Shown: positions 1 through 6,034 of the stretch, piece by piece
Layout of the letters: each line of letters opens with the position of its first letter
Position numbering within the stretch: the stretch's first letter is position 1
Source of the DNA: an uncultured Ruminococcus sp.
GTDB lineage: Bacteria > Bacillota > Clostridia > Oscillospirales > Acutalibacteraceae
Reading direction: 5' to 3'
Length of the DNA: 8,744 nucleotides
Assembly (NCBI GenBank): GCA_902767175.1
Contig: CACXGH010000029.1
Coordinates: forward strand, 1 to 8,744
Notes under the pieces: model-generated
Databases searched by the model: none
Seen by the model: the letters and a program-made list of their open reading frames with translations, nothing else
What the model was told of the DNA's origin: nothing
Made by a program: the position numbers and the translations under genes

Positions 1-84
1 CAGGAGCTAAAGCTCCCCGACGTCTGTTGACGGCGTCGCTCGCTCCAATCAAGCGAGCTTGTTGGAGCTTTGCTCCTTGTTTAA
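1..84 (+). repeat. Multi-hairpin palindromic element, copy 1 (cut by window edge)
   Basis: This is a GC-rich block in AT-rich surroundings. Its reverse complement matches 4931 down to 4848 over 84 bases with four differences (about 95% identity, counted by hand). Read on the plus strand it is a chain of stems: GGAGCT/AGCTCC, an imperfect GACGTC/GACGGCGTC stem, AGCGAGC type arms GCTCGCT...AGCGAGC, and GGAGC/GCTCC. One difference from the other copy is in a hairpin loop; the other three fall in the third hairpin. In copy 2 the matching leader TATAACAAACGTC lies 15 bases beyond the edge of this alignment, so here it would be upstream of position 1 and outside the window. No open reading frame or transposase is associated. 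I do not recognise a named family; a dispersed non-coding repeat is the safest description. Confidence 0.8.
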
Positions 85-164
85 GATAATTATTTATGTA
101 AAAGGAACATAAAAATCAAAGAATATAGAATGGTTTTGTATAAAAATGCAGATAAAAGAATGCA

Positions 165-200
165 AAAATAAAGGCGTATTCTTCGATACGCCTTTATTTT
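165..200 (-). terminator. Intrinsic terminator of the small secreted protein gene, possibly bidirectional
   Basis: A perfect 15-base inverted repeat (165-179 with 186-200) with a six-base loop has a GGCG core and A/T-rich outer arms. On the minus strand the 3' arm runs into a T-rich stretch, as expected of a Rho-independent terminator, 30 bases after the stop at 230. The outer arms are symmetrical, so it could also stop transcription arriving on the plus strand. Confidence 0.85.
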
Positions 201-229
201 CGAGTCAAAAAGCAGTAGTAATATTATAA

Positions 230-460
230 TTACTTAGAAGCCTTTTTCTTCATCTTTGTAGCAACTACAGCAGTACCGAGAGCAGCAACACCTGTTGCGC
301 CAAGAACTGCAACGACAGCTGTGCTGTTATCACCAGTGTCGATCGTCTTGGGCTCAGGATCAGCAGAATTGCCCAGTGAAGCAGCGCTTGCAGATGTAGA
401 GATAGCAAGTGCAGCAGCGATTGTTGTGAGTGCTACGAAGAAAGTTTTCTTGAGTTTCAT
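230..460 (-). CDS. Very small secreted, C-terminally anchored protein (76 aa)
   Basis: The 76-residue product has a signal peptide (residues 1-26: basic KLKK, hydrophobic core, ASA just before A27), a polar stretch of under 20 residues (27-44), a hydrophobic Ala/Gly/Val segment (about 47-68) and a basic tail KMKKKASK. This is the tripartite layout of a sortase sorting signal. The motif before the hydrophobic part is IDTGD (residues 40-44), close to the xPxTGD signals of clostridial surface proteins but lacking the proline, so sortase processing is uncertain. If cut after T42, only about 16 residues would be displayed. The start is supported by GGGAGG ten bases upstream. It has its own promoter (509-537) and terminator (165-200), so it is monocistronic and probably well expressed. 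I do not recognise a named family. A small two-ended membrane protein, or a peptide precursor, is the alternative. Confidence 0.8.
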   Translation of the reverse strand: MKLKKTFFVALTTIAAALAISTSASAASLGNSADPEPKTIDTGDNSTAVVAVLGATGVAALGTAVVATKMKKKASK

Positions 461-482
461 GGTTAAACATCCTCCCTTATTT

Positions 483-502
483 ATTGCAAGTCTACTTGCA
501 AT
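483..502. promoter_or_regulatory. Perfect palindrome at the predicted transcription start (candidate operator or 5' stem-loop)
   Basis: ATTGCAAG and CTTGCAAT (483-490 and 495-502) form a perfect 8-base inverted repeat around TCTA. It begins about seven bases downstream of the -10 box at 509-514 and ends before the ribosome binding site of the 76-aa gene. This position suits a repressor operator overlapping +1, or a 5'-end mRNA stem-loop that protects the transcript. No regulator gene is visible in the window to pair with it. Confidence 0.6.
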
Positions 503-508
503 GTAATC

Positions 509-537
509 ATTATAGCATATGATTCCCGATAAGTCAA
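509..537 (-). promoter_or_regulatory. Sigma-A promoter of the 76-aa secreted protein gene
   Basis: On the minus strand, TTGACT (537-532) is followed by a 17-base spacer and TATAAT (514-509). The -10 box is preceded by TGC, giving an extended -10. This is one base short of full consensus. The predicted start is near 502, leaving a leader of about 40 bases containing the 483-502 palindrome and the GGGAGG ribosome binding site. Confidence 0.85.
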
Positions 538-678
538 TGAAGAATTCTTAATAAATCTTAGAAAACAAGGATAATTATTCCAAAAACATTGTATAATTTA
601 CACAACAGGAAAATGTAAAAATGACTAAAACAATTACTTTTTCAGCCGCTTGTGTTAGTGCAATATGCTGTGACAAAG

Positions 679-701
679 TTACAAATGAGACAAATTTGTA
701 A
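679..701. other. AT-rich inverted repeat between the operon end and the small gene's promoter
   Basis: TTACAAAT (679-686) and ATTTGTAA (694-701) are a perfect 8-base inverted repeat with a seven-base loop. It is part of a cluster of ACAAA/TTTGT motifs spanning about 672-731. There is no following U-run on either strand, so it is a poor terminator by itself. Its role is unknown. The rest of 541-678 shows no gene or clear signal. Confidence 0.4.
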
Positions 702-711
702 TAATCAACAG

Positions 712-739
712 TAAAAGTAACAAATCTTTGTAACTTTTA
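712..739 (-). terminator. Hairpin over the stop codon of the cytidylyltransferase gene, weak candidate terminator
   Basis: Arms 712-724 and 727-739 pair at 12 of 13 positions around a two-base loop, and the stem contains the TAA stop codon (739-737). The stem is AT-rich with only two G-C pairs and no separate U-run follows on the minus strand, so termination would be weak. It is the only structure at the 3' end of the five-gene minus-strand unit apart from the 679-701 repeat. Confidence 0.35.
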
Positions 740-1435
740 TATACTGTCAATCAGGGCTTTTGCAGCTGTCATATCATGCGGATATGTAAGCTTGATGTTC
801 GATATTTCCCCTGCAATAAGCCCGATCCTGTAGCCTCTGAGCCTGTAAAGACTGCATACATCGGTAGCGTTTTCCTTTTCGGTATCTGATAATGAGGAAT
901 AAACGCTCATAAAAGAGCCTGTACGGAATGTCTGAGGTGTCTGAATGCGGTAAATATTTTTCCTGTCAGGAAAGCTGTCAGCAGTGCTGCCGTTCTCAGA
1001 TACGGCTACAGTATCGACCTCAGGAATAGCTGCCGTACATATTTCATAATTATCCATAGCCTTGATACAGTCGTCTATAAGACGATTTGTTACGAAGGGG
1101 CGTACAGCGTCATGAGAGAGTATAATATCGCTGTCAGTGCATTTAAGCTCTGACAGCGAATAGCTGATGATATTCTCAATTGACTGATTGCGGCTGCTGC
1201 CGCCGTTTGTAAGATAAACAGGGCTGTGGGGCAGATGCCTGCCGATAAGTTCCTGCATTAGTTCATAATAGTCCCTGTTTATGCCGATAACGGCTGCGTT
1301 GACCTGTGGGTGACTCAAAAGGCTTTCTATGGTTCTTATTATAACAGGCTTGCCGCAAAGATCGTGAAACTGCTTAGGCAGCTCACCGCCCATTCTTGTA
1401 CCGCTTCCGCCTGCTGCTATAGCGGCTATTATCAT
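737..1435 (-). CDS. IspD/TarI-family cytidylyltransferase, probably ribitol-5-phosphate type
   Basis: The family transfers CMP from CTP to a sugar-alcohol phosphate in the cytoplasm. The full-length 232-aa product shows AAGGSGTRMG (residues 7-16) and LPKQF (19-23) for CTP binding, GGSSRNQS (78-85), SHDAVRPF (107-114) with the metal-binding Asp, VDTV (140-143), QTPQTF (165-170) and NIKLTYPHD (213-221) with the conserved Lys. The wording HDAVRPF plus VDTV resembles TarI (D-ribitol-5-phosphate cytidylyltransferase) more than IspD (2-C-methyl-D-erythritol 4-phosphate), and the exporter and glycosyltransferase upstream agree with a CDP-activated wall-polymer precursor. There is no TarJ reductase in the window. 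The start overlaps the stop of the upstream gene as ATGA, which implies translational coupling. It is the last gene of the minus-strand unit. IspD cannot be excluded, so I leave the symbol empty. Confidence 0.88.
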   Translation of the reverse strand: MIIAAIAAGGSGTRMGGELPKQFHDLCGKPVIIRTIESLLSHPQVNAAVIGINRDYYELMQELIGRHLPHSPVYLTNGGSSRNQSIENIISYSLSELKCTDSDIILSHDAVRPFVTNRLIDDCIKAMDNYEICTAAIPEVDTVAVSENGSTADSFPDRKNIYRIQTPQTFRTGSFMSVYSSLSDTEKENATDVCSLYRLRGYRIGLIAGEISNIKLTYPHDMTAAKALIDSI

Positions 1436-2721
1436 TTGAATCTTCTCCCTTTATTTTTATCAGGTATAAGACCTTCTTCACGCTCTTTGTTTTTCATGAA
1501 TTTTCTGTATGAGATCATGAACATTACAAAGACAGTGATGATTATTGCGGCTTCAATGGTAATAATTATCCAGCTGTATGTATTTCTTGTTTCCATTACG
1601 ACAGTTACCTTACAGTTCTTGGATATCTTTCCGTCGGCGGTTTTGAAGGTTATTGTTGCGGTGCCTTCCGAAACACCTGTTATTCTTCCGTCAATATCGA
1701 CAACAGCGACTTTCTCATTGTCTGATCTGCCGTTCATCGTGGGGAGTACCGCATTTGAAGGCGTTACCTTGAAGGACATATCGTATGAGCTGCCTACTTC
1801 GATGTTGATACTGCTCTTTTCAAGGGAAACGTCTCTTACTTCTTCTGTTGCGACAGTCTGTTCCTGATAGAGTGTGACTATCTCCTTGTTGTTCATAATG
1901 CAGGTGATATTCATGTCATAGGAATTTACAGTTATTTTGCCTGCTGCAGAAGGCGTTTTGTCATGAACACTTTTAAATATCTTCAGAGTGTATTCGCCCT
2001 GTACAACATTTTCAAATGAGAACTTGCCGTCTGTATTTGTAGTTGCCTCAAGGGACTCGCTGTCATTGCTCAGTTCTATTACCATATTCGCCTTTTTCTC
2101 GCCTGCAACAGAGAACAATGTACCGTTGACCTCAACACTGAATATTCCTCTCTGACCTCTCGATTCGACAGTTACCATGCACTGTGAAGAAACTGCGGCG
2201 CTTGAAGCTTCAACAGTAATAACTGCAGTACCTGCGCCGACAGCCTTTACTATGCCTTTTTCGTCAACTCGTGCAACGGATTCATCAGAGCTTGAAAAAT
2301 ATACCCTGTTATCCTCGTAATCGGCAGGAATTACAGATGCCTTAAGTGCGGAGGATTCGCCTTCTGTGAGTGTTAAGCTTGTGGGTTCGAGCCTGACTCC
2401 TGTGGGCGGGTCTCCTGTAAAAACCGTTACGGTGCAGCTTGCCTGATTGCCGCTGCTGTCGGAAGCGGTAATGATAGAAGAGCCTGCCTTAAGAGCCTTT
2501 ACGCTGCCTGTTTCGCTGACTGATACAATGTCCGGGTCGGAGGAATTATAGCCTGTGACTGCGGCATTGTTCTTCATTGTGAGCTGGTAGCTCTGTTCAA
2601 GATACAGGTTGATACTGTCTTTTGTGAAGTCTATCACATCTCCTACTGCGAGTGCAGGTGCAGAGAAAGCGCACAGGAGAAGAAATGTAATAACGAAAAA
2701 ACTGACAATGCGTTTCTTCAT
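1432..2721 (-). CDS. Membrane-anchored extracellular protein with three Big_2 Ig-like domains
   Basis: The 429-aa product has a signal peptide (1-25, ending APALA), a Big_2-like domain at about 30-101 (SSDPDIVSVSETGSVKALKAG core), a second at about 108-186 (SSDESVARVDEKGIVKAVGAG core), a different beta-rich insert at about 193-275 with the TDGKFSFENVVQGEYTL pattern of carboxypeptidase-regulatory/prealbumin-like folds, and a third Big_2 at about 297-375. A transmembrane helix (about 384-404) and a basic cytoplasmic tail follow. It is thus a type I surface protein with no catalytic motif I can see. GGAGGT nine bases upstream supports the start. It overlaps its neighbours by four bases on both sides (ATGA at 2718-2721 and 1432-1435), so it is made in step with the glycosyltransferase and the cytidylyltransferase. 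A polymer-binding or scaffold role at the exporter is an inference from this context only. Confidence 0.85.
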   Translation of the reverse strand: MKKRIVSFFVITFLLLCAFSAPALAVGDVIDFTKDSINLYLEQSYQLTMKNNAAVTGYNSSDPDIVSVSETGSVKALKAGSSIITASDSSGNQASCTVTVFTGDPPTGVRLEPTSLTLTEGESSALKASVIPADYEDNRVYFSSSDESVARVDEKGIVKAVGAGTAVITVEASSAAVSSQCMVTVESRGQRGIFSVEVNGTLFSVAGEKKANMVIELSNDSESLEATTNTDGKFSFENVVQGEYTLKIFKSVHDKTPSAAGKITVNSYDMNITCIMNNKEIVTLYQEQTVATEEVRDVSLEKSSINIEVGSSYDMSFKVTPSNAVLPTMNGRSDNEKVAVVDIDGRITGVSEGTATITFKTADGKISKNCKVTVVMETRNTYSWIIITIEAAIIITVFVMFMISYRKFMKNKEREEGLIPDKNKGRRFK

Positions 2722-3860
2722 GGATAAGATACCTCCGGGGTTTTGATTTTTTCAATATCAAGCAGCTTTATAAGCTGCGGTTTTACACTGTCTATTGTGT
2801 ATTTTTCATCTAAAGCTGCATTGGAGCGCAGCGTTCTGAGATATTTTCTGTCAGTCATCAGCTTATTCATGAGCTGAGCTGCCTGCCCTGCAGGGTCAAG
2901 CGTATCAAGACTGAACAGCAGTCCGTTAAAGCCGTTTCTGACAAGGTCGCTGTGTCCTTTTATGTCCGAAGCAATGACGGGCATTCCGCAGTACAGAGCT
3001 TCCATTACATTAAAGGGGAGTCCTTCCATTTTAGCACCCGAGATTAGTACATCGGCACTGCGGTAAAGTGAATTGACATTCTTTACATGACCGAGAAAAC
3101 GGGTATTCGTTTCAAGCTCGTATTTATTTACAAGCCTTCTGCATTCTTCAAGGGTACTGCCCTCTCCTGCAAAGACCAGCATACAGTGTCTGTCCTGTTT
3201 TACTGCCTTTTCAAGTGCATTTATGAGCAGAGTCTGATTTTTTCTTGAGGAAAATTCTCCCACGCAGAGGAAAATAAGGTCGTCTCCTTCTGCTCCGAGA
3301 CTTTTTCTTATAACACTCCGTGTTTCTCTGTCAACAGGGGGCAGCTTATCGGTACACAGTCCCATACCGCAGGTATAGTAAATGCTCTTTCCGAGCTTAT
3401 ATTTTTCTGCGAGTCTTTTATCCTCGCTGTTCATGACAATAAGTGTATCTGTAACGCCTGCCGTCATTTTTTCCGCTGTTCTGTAAATGACAGACCTCAG
3501 GCTTTTTTTATCGTCAAACATATAGCCGTGTGAGATATGTATGCAGTACGGCCGGCTTTTGCCGAGCTGTTTTACTGCCATTCTCATGGCTGCGCCTGCA
3601 AGTGTGGAATTGGAATATACCGCAGTGTAGCGGTTTTCCTTCATCAGTTTTTTCAGGCGGCTTATTGTCTTTAAATTCTGAGGGGACAGTGGGTTTTTTA
3701 CATATCTTATATCATAGCTGTTGTCGAAAAGCGTTTCATCGGTCTTACCCTGAGCTGCGATATCGACAATATATCCCCGTTCCTTGAGAAGGCTTATATA
3801 AGGAAGATGAAAGTTAAGAATGTGGGATACACGGGAAGCGCATATCAATATTCTCTTCAC
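2718..3860 (-). CDS. GT4-family glycosyltransferase for envelope polysaccharide
   Basis: A GT-B fold retaining glycosyltransferase of about 380 aa that adds a sugar from a nucleotide-sugar donor to a growing lipid-linked glycan on the cytoplasmic face. The N-terminal Rossmann half begins KRILICASRVSHILNFHLPY and carries HISHGYMF near residue 110, like the TAHGF motif of capsular GT4 enzymes. The C-terminal half (about 190-345) has FLCVGEFSSRKN, FLGHVKNV and the E-x7-E donor-site motif EGLPFNVME near residue 280, then GMPVIASD. Start choice: the frame is open to a GTG at 3869, but GTG at 3860 has GGGGGTG (6 of 7 bases of GGAGGTG) six bases upstream and gives the usual KRILI beginning, so I prefer it. 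It follows the ATPase gene by 31 bases and overlaps the Big_2 gene by four. Donor and acceptor sugars cannot be read from sequence. Confidence 0.9.
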   Translation of the reverse strand: MKRILICASRVSHILNFHLPYISLLKERGYIVDIAAQGKTDETLFDNSYDIRYVKNPLSPQNLKTISRLKKLMKENRYTAVYSNSTLAGAAMRMAVKQLGKSRPYCIHISHGYMFDDKKSLRSVIYRTAEKMTAGVTDTLIVMNSEDKRLAEKYKLGKSIYYTCGMGLCTDKLPPVDRETRSVIRKSLGAEGDDLIFLCVGEFSSRKNQTLLINALEKAVKQDRHCMLVFAGEGSTLEECRRLVNKYELETNTRFLGHVKNVNSLYRSADVLISGAKMEGLPFNVMEALYCGMPVIASDIKGHSDLVRNGFNGLLFSLDTLDPAGQAAQLMNKLMTDRKYLRTLRSNAALDEKYTIDSVKPQLIKLLDIEKIKTPEVSYP

Positions 3861-3891
3861 ATTCAACACCCCCGCAGGTATTTCTGTACCG

Positions 3892-4830
3892 TTAATCTAT
3901 AGCTGTTCTTCTGTCGGGTGCTTTTACGGCAGTTGCCGGCATGGACTTTATATATGCCGTATAATTGTCGCAGACGTTTGCGGCAGGACCTATTTCTTTT
4001 ATCTTGCCCTTTTCGAGCCATACAGCCTTTTTACACATTTTCTTTACGGAAGCAGTGCTGTGTGAAACGAACAGGAAGGTAGTGCCTACTCCGAGCATCT
4101 GAGAAATACGTTTCTCGCACTTCATACGAAACCTTGCATCACCGACTGCCAGCACCTCATCTGCGATTATGATATCGGCATTGACACAGGTAGCAATAGC
4201 AAATCCGAGTCTCGATACCATACCGGAGGAATAGCTCTTGAGCGGTACATCAAGGAATTTTTCGATCTCTGCAAATTCAACGATCTCGTCAAATCGTGTT
4301 TTCATATATTTTTTTGTATGACCGTGCATTGCACCCGACAGGAAAATGTTTTCCCTTGCCGATAATGAACGGTCAAATCCTCCGCTTATCTCAATAAGCG
4401 GAGCTACGCTGCCGTTTACCTTTATGCTGCCTCTTGCAGGCCGTATGATTCCTGCAACAGCTTTAAGCAGTGTGGATTTACCCGAACCGTTTCTTCCAAT
4501 GAGAGCAAGTGAGTCTCCTCTTTTTACCTGAAAGCTGATATTCCTCAGCGCCCAGAATTCATTATAGCCTACCTTGCCCTTTACCATATTGATAAAGTAT
4601 TCCTTCACTCCGTCCTCACGGTTCTTGCTGAGATTGAACATAACCGAAACATCGTTTACATCAATGCATACATCGTTATCGTTTTCGTGTGAGGCAGGAG
4701 TCAGCACCTTGCTTGTCTGTTCTTCGGGAAGAATTACCGTGCCGGCTTTTTCAATAGAGATCCTTTCGTCTCTTTGCTGTGTCCTTCGGTTTGAACTGTA
4801 AAAAACCACTTCGTCCTTTTTTTCTGACAT
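3892..4830 (-). CDS. ABC transporter ATP-binding protein for polysaccharide or teichoic acid export (TagH/Wzt type)
   Basis: A 312-aa nucleotide-binding subunit that powers export of a lipid-linked polymer with the permease at 5043-5822. Walker A GRNGSGKST is at 112-120, the region APLIEISGGFD (143-153) is typical of the polysaccharide-export subfamily, the signature YSSGM is at 200-204, Walker B DIIIADE at 219-225, the D-loop LAVGD follows, and the switch histidine is H257. No C-terminal carbohydrate-binding domain of the Wzt type is present: only about 30 residues follow the core. Unusually, about 52 polar, charged residues precede the first NBD strand (CIDVNDVSVMF). The frame stays open to a TTG at 4908, but that lies inside the hairpin element. 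The start at 4830 has AGAGGTGG just upstream, so the extra 26 residues are not real. A 212-base gap holding the element separates it from the permease gene. Confidence 0.92.
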   Translation of the reverse strand: MSEKKDEVVFYSSNRRTQQRDERISIEKAGTVILPEEQTSKVLTPASHENDNDVCIDVNDVSVMFNLSKNREDGVKEYFINMVKGKVGYNEFWALRNISFQVKRGDSLALIGRNGSGKSTLLKAVAGIIRPARGSIKVNGSVAPLIEISGGFDRSLSARENIFLSGAMHGHTKKYMKTRFDEIVEFAEIEKFLDVPLKSYSSGMVSRLGFAIATCVNADIIIADEVLAVGDARFRMKCEKRISQMLGVGTTFLFVSHSTASVKKMCKKAVWLEKGKIKEIGPAANVCDNYTAYIKSMPATAVKAPDRRTAID

Positions 4831-4847
4831 AATGCCACCTCTTTGTT

Positions 4848-4946
4848 TTAAACAAGGAGCTAAGCTCCAACAAGCTCGCTTGATTGGAGCGAGCGACGAC
4901 GTCAACAAACGTCGTGGAGCTTTAGCTCCTGCGGACGTTTGTTATA
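4848..4946 (-). repeat. Multi-hairpin palindromic element, copy 2 (complete, inside the exporter operon)
   Basis: About 99 bases, orientation taken from the leader TATAACAAACGTC, which on the minus strand begins at 4946. Positions 4848-4931 match copy 1 at 80 of 84 bases. Hairpins seen: GGAGC/GCTCC (4856-4868), GCTCGCT/AGCGAGC (4874-4894), ACGACGT/ACGTCGT (4896-4915) and GGAGCT/AGCTCC (4917-4930). In addition AACAAACGTC (4904-4913) and GACGTTTGTT (4934-4943) form a 10-base outer stem enclosing the last hairpin, which competes with the ACGACGT stem because both use 4909-4913. There is no U-run, so it is not a typical terminator. It lies between permease stop and ATPase start and ends six bases before the ATPase ribosome binding site. 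The remaining intergenic stretch 4947-5042 shows no gene or convincing signal. Confidence 0.85.
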
Positions 4947-5042
4947 GCAGGAGTATCGTTCTGAAAATTGTTTGTTTCATAAAATAATGATCATGGAAAT
5001 ATCCCTGCCGGAAAAGCTTACATTAATATACATAAAAAACTA

Positions 5043-5822
5043 TCAGATATAGAGGAAGAAACGATCCTCTTTTTCCTTGAAGGTAACTGCTCCGAGAGCA
5101 AGCATAAGCACGGCATAGACTGTGCCGATTATCAGCACCTTCTCTGAGGGCATAGTGCCGTAAAGAGCAAACTGACGGAAAATGTTTATATATACATATA
5201 CGGGGTTAAGATCCCATATAAAGCGGAACTGCTCGGGGATAATTTCTATAGGATAGAATATAGGAGTGATATACAGCCATACTCTTCTTAATACCTGATA
5301 CAGATAGCTCAGATCTCTCAGGAAGGTGCCGTAAGCACAAAGCAGCATTCCGAGTCCCAGCGTGAACAGATATGCAAGTATCATAGGTATAGGTATCAGC
5401 AGCATATAAAATGTTATGGGTACCTGAATGACAAGACATACCGCAAGGTAGGGGACAATTGAGAAGAGCATGGTGATAAAGCTCTGTGTCACGGTGGAGA
5501 TACAGAAGAAATAGTTCGGTATCTTCATTTTATTTATCAGCGACGCATTGTGTATTATACAGCTCATTGCAGCTGTAGAGCCTTCAAAAACGAATGAGAA
5601 CAGAAGATTTCCGCAGAACCAATATGCAGGATAATGCGGAACTGTCTTTTTGAAGAGTGTGGAGAAAACGATAGTAATAACTATCATCATAAGCAGAGGA
5701 CTCAGCATAGACCATGCAACACCAAGCACAGACTTATAGTATTTTCTCTTGAAGTCCCTTTTTACAACTTCCTTCAAAAAAGGAAAATAATTCATAAACT
5801 CATAAATTCCCTTTTTCATCAT
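5043..5822 (-). CDS. ABC-2 type permease for polysaccharide or teichoic acid export (TagG/Wzm type)
   Basis: The 259-aa integral membrane subunit forms the channel through which the polymer leaves, paired with the ATPase downstream. The family pattern is clear: an N-terminal amphipathic stretch RDFKRKYYKSVLGVAWSMLSP (21-41), six predicted membrane segments (about 34-57, 66-88, 110-133, 139-164, 180-196, 228-247), ITPIFYP (185-191) before the last loop, and LNPVYVYINIFR (205-216). Length is normal for the family. Two ATG codons are adjacent (5822 and 5819). AAAGGAG lies four bases from the first and seven from the second, so the second may be the one used. It is the first gene of the minus-strand unit, with promoter at 5884-5912. 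Substrate cannot be told from sequence; teichoic-acid-like polymer and O-antigen-like capsule are both possible. Confidence 0.92.
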   Translation of the reverse strand: MMKKGIYEFMNYFPFLKEVVKRDFKRKYYKSVLGVAWSMLSPLLMMIVITIVFSTLFKKTVPHYPAYWFCGNLLFSFVFEGSTAAMSCIIHNASLINKMKIPNYFFCISTVTQSFITMLFSIVPYLAVCLVIQVPITFYMLLIPIPMILAYLFTLGLGMLLCAYGTFLRDLSYLYQVLRRVWLYITPIFYPIEIIPEQFRFIWDLNPVYVYINIFRQFALYGTMPSEKVLIIGTVYAVLMLALGAVTFKEKEDRFFLYI

Positions 5823-5883
5823 ATCTCTCCTTTATATTAAGGTATGTTACCGAAATGCACCATTTCTCCAATATAACAGTCTT

Positions 5884-5912
5884 ATTATATCACTGAGTTC
5901 CGTTCTTGTCTA
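5884..5912 (-). promoter_or_regulatory. Sigma-A promoter of the exporter operon
   Basis: On the minus strand TAGACA (5912-5907) and TATAAT (5889-5884) are separated by 17 bases, five of six and six of six matches to consensus. The predicted start near 5877 leaves a leader of about 55 bases before the permease ribosome binding site and start. It is divergent from the promoter at 6006-6034, with about 93 bases between the two -35 boxes. Confidence 0.8.
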
Positions 5913-5990
5913 TTATCTTTTTGAAGATTTGTTCTGTGAGTTTCTGACAGTTTTTATGAATAGTGCAGAATGTGAGCTGACGCTGTCTCA

Positions 5991-6034
5991 TTTTTAAAAA
6001 AAATGTTGACTAACCAAAGCCGATATATTAAAAT
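5991..6034 (+). promoter_or_regulatory. Sigma-A promoter of the sugar transferase/polymerase operon, with A/T tract
   Basis: TTGACT (6006-6011), a 17-base spacer and TAAAAT (6029-6034) match consensus at five of six positions each. The stretch 5991-6004 is a run of T then A directly upstream of the -35 box, resembling an UP element. The predicted start is near 6041. That is only about 10 bases before the ATG at 6052, which argues that translation starts further downstream. Confidence 0.78.

Noticed and set aside
592..597. Plus-strand TATAAT as a promoter.
   Set aside because: No acceptable -35 box lies 16-18 bases upstream and no plus-strand gene follows.
1310..1867. Plus-strand open frame of 185 codons across the cytidylyltransferase/Big_2 junction.
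   Set aside because: It is antisense to two well-supported genes, has no family motif or ribosome binding site, and reflects the opposite-strand frame.
2647..2721. Lipoprotein signal in the Big_2 protein (Cys17).
   Set aside because: The residues before the Cys are LLL, which does not fit a lipobox, and a normal signal peptidase site APALA follows.
4831..4908. N-terminal extension of the ATPase to a TTG at 4908.
   Set aside because: The extra 26 codons lie partly in the hairpin element, and AGAGGTGG sits directly upstream of the ATG at 4830.
4848..4946. Integron attC site or CRISPR-like repeat, because of the AAC...GTT ends and palindromes.
   Set aside because: The ends do not fit RYYYAAC/GTTRRRY, there is no integrase, and there is no regular repeat-spacer spacing.
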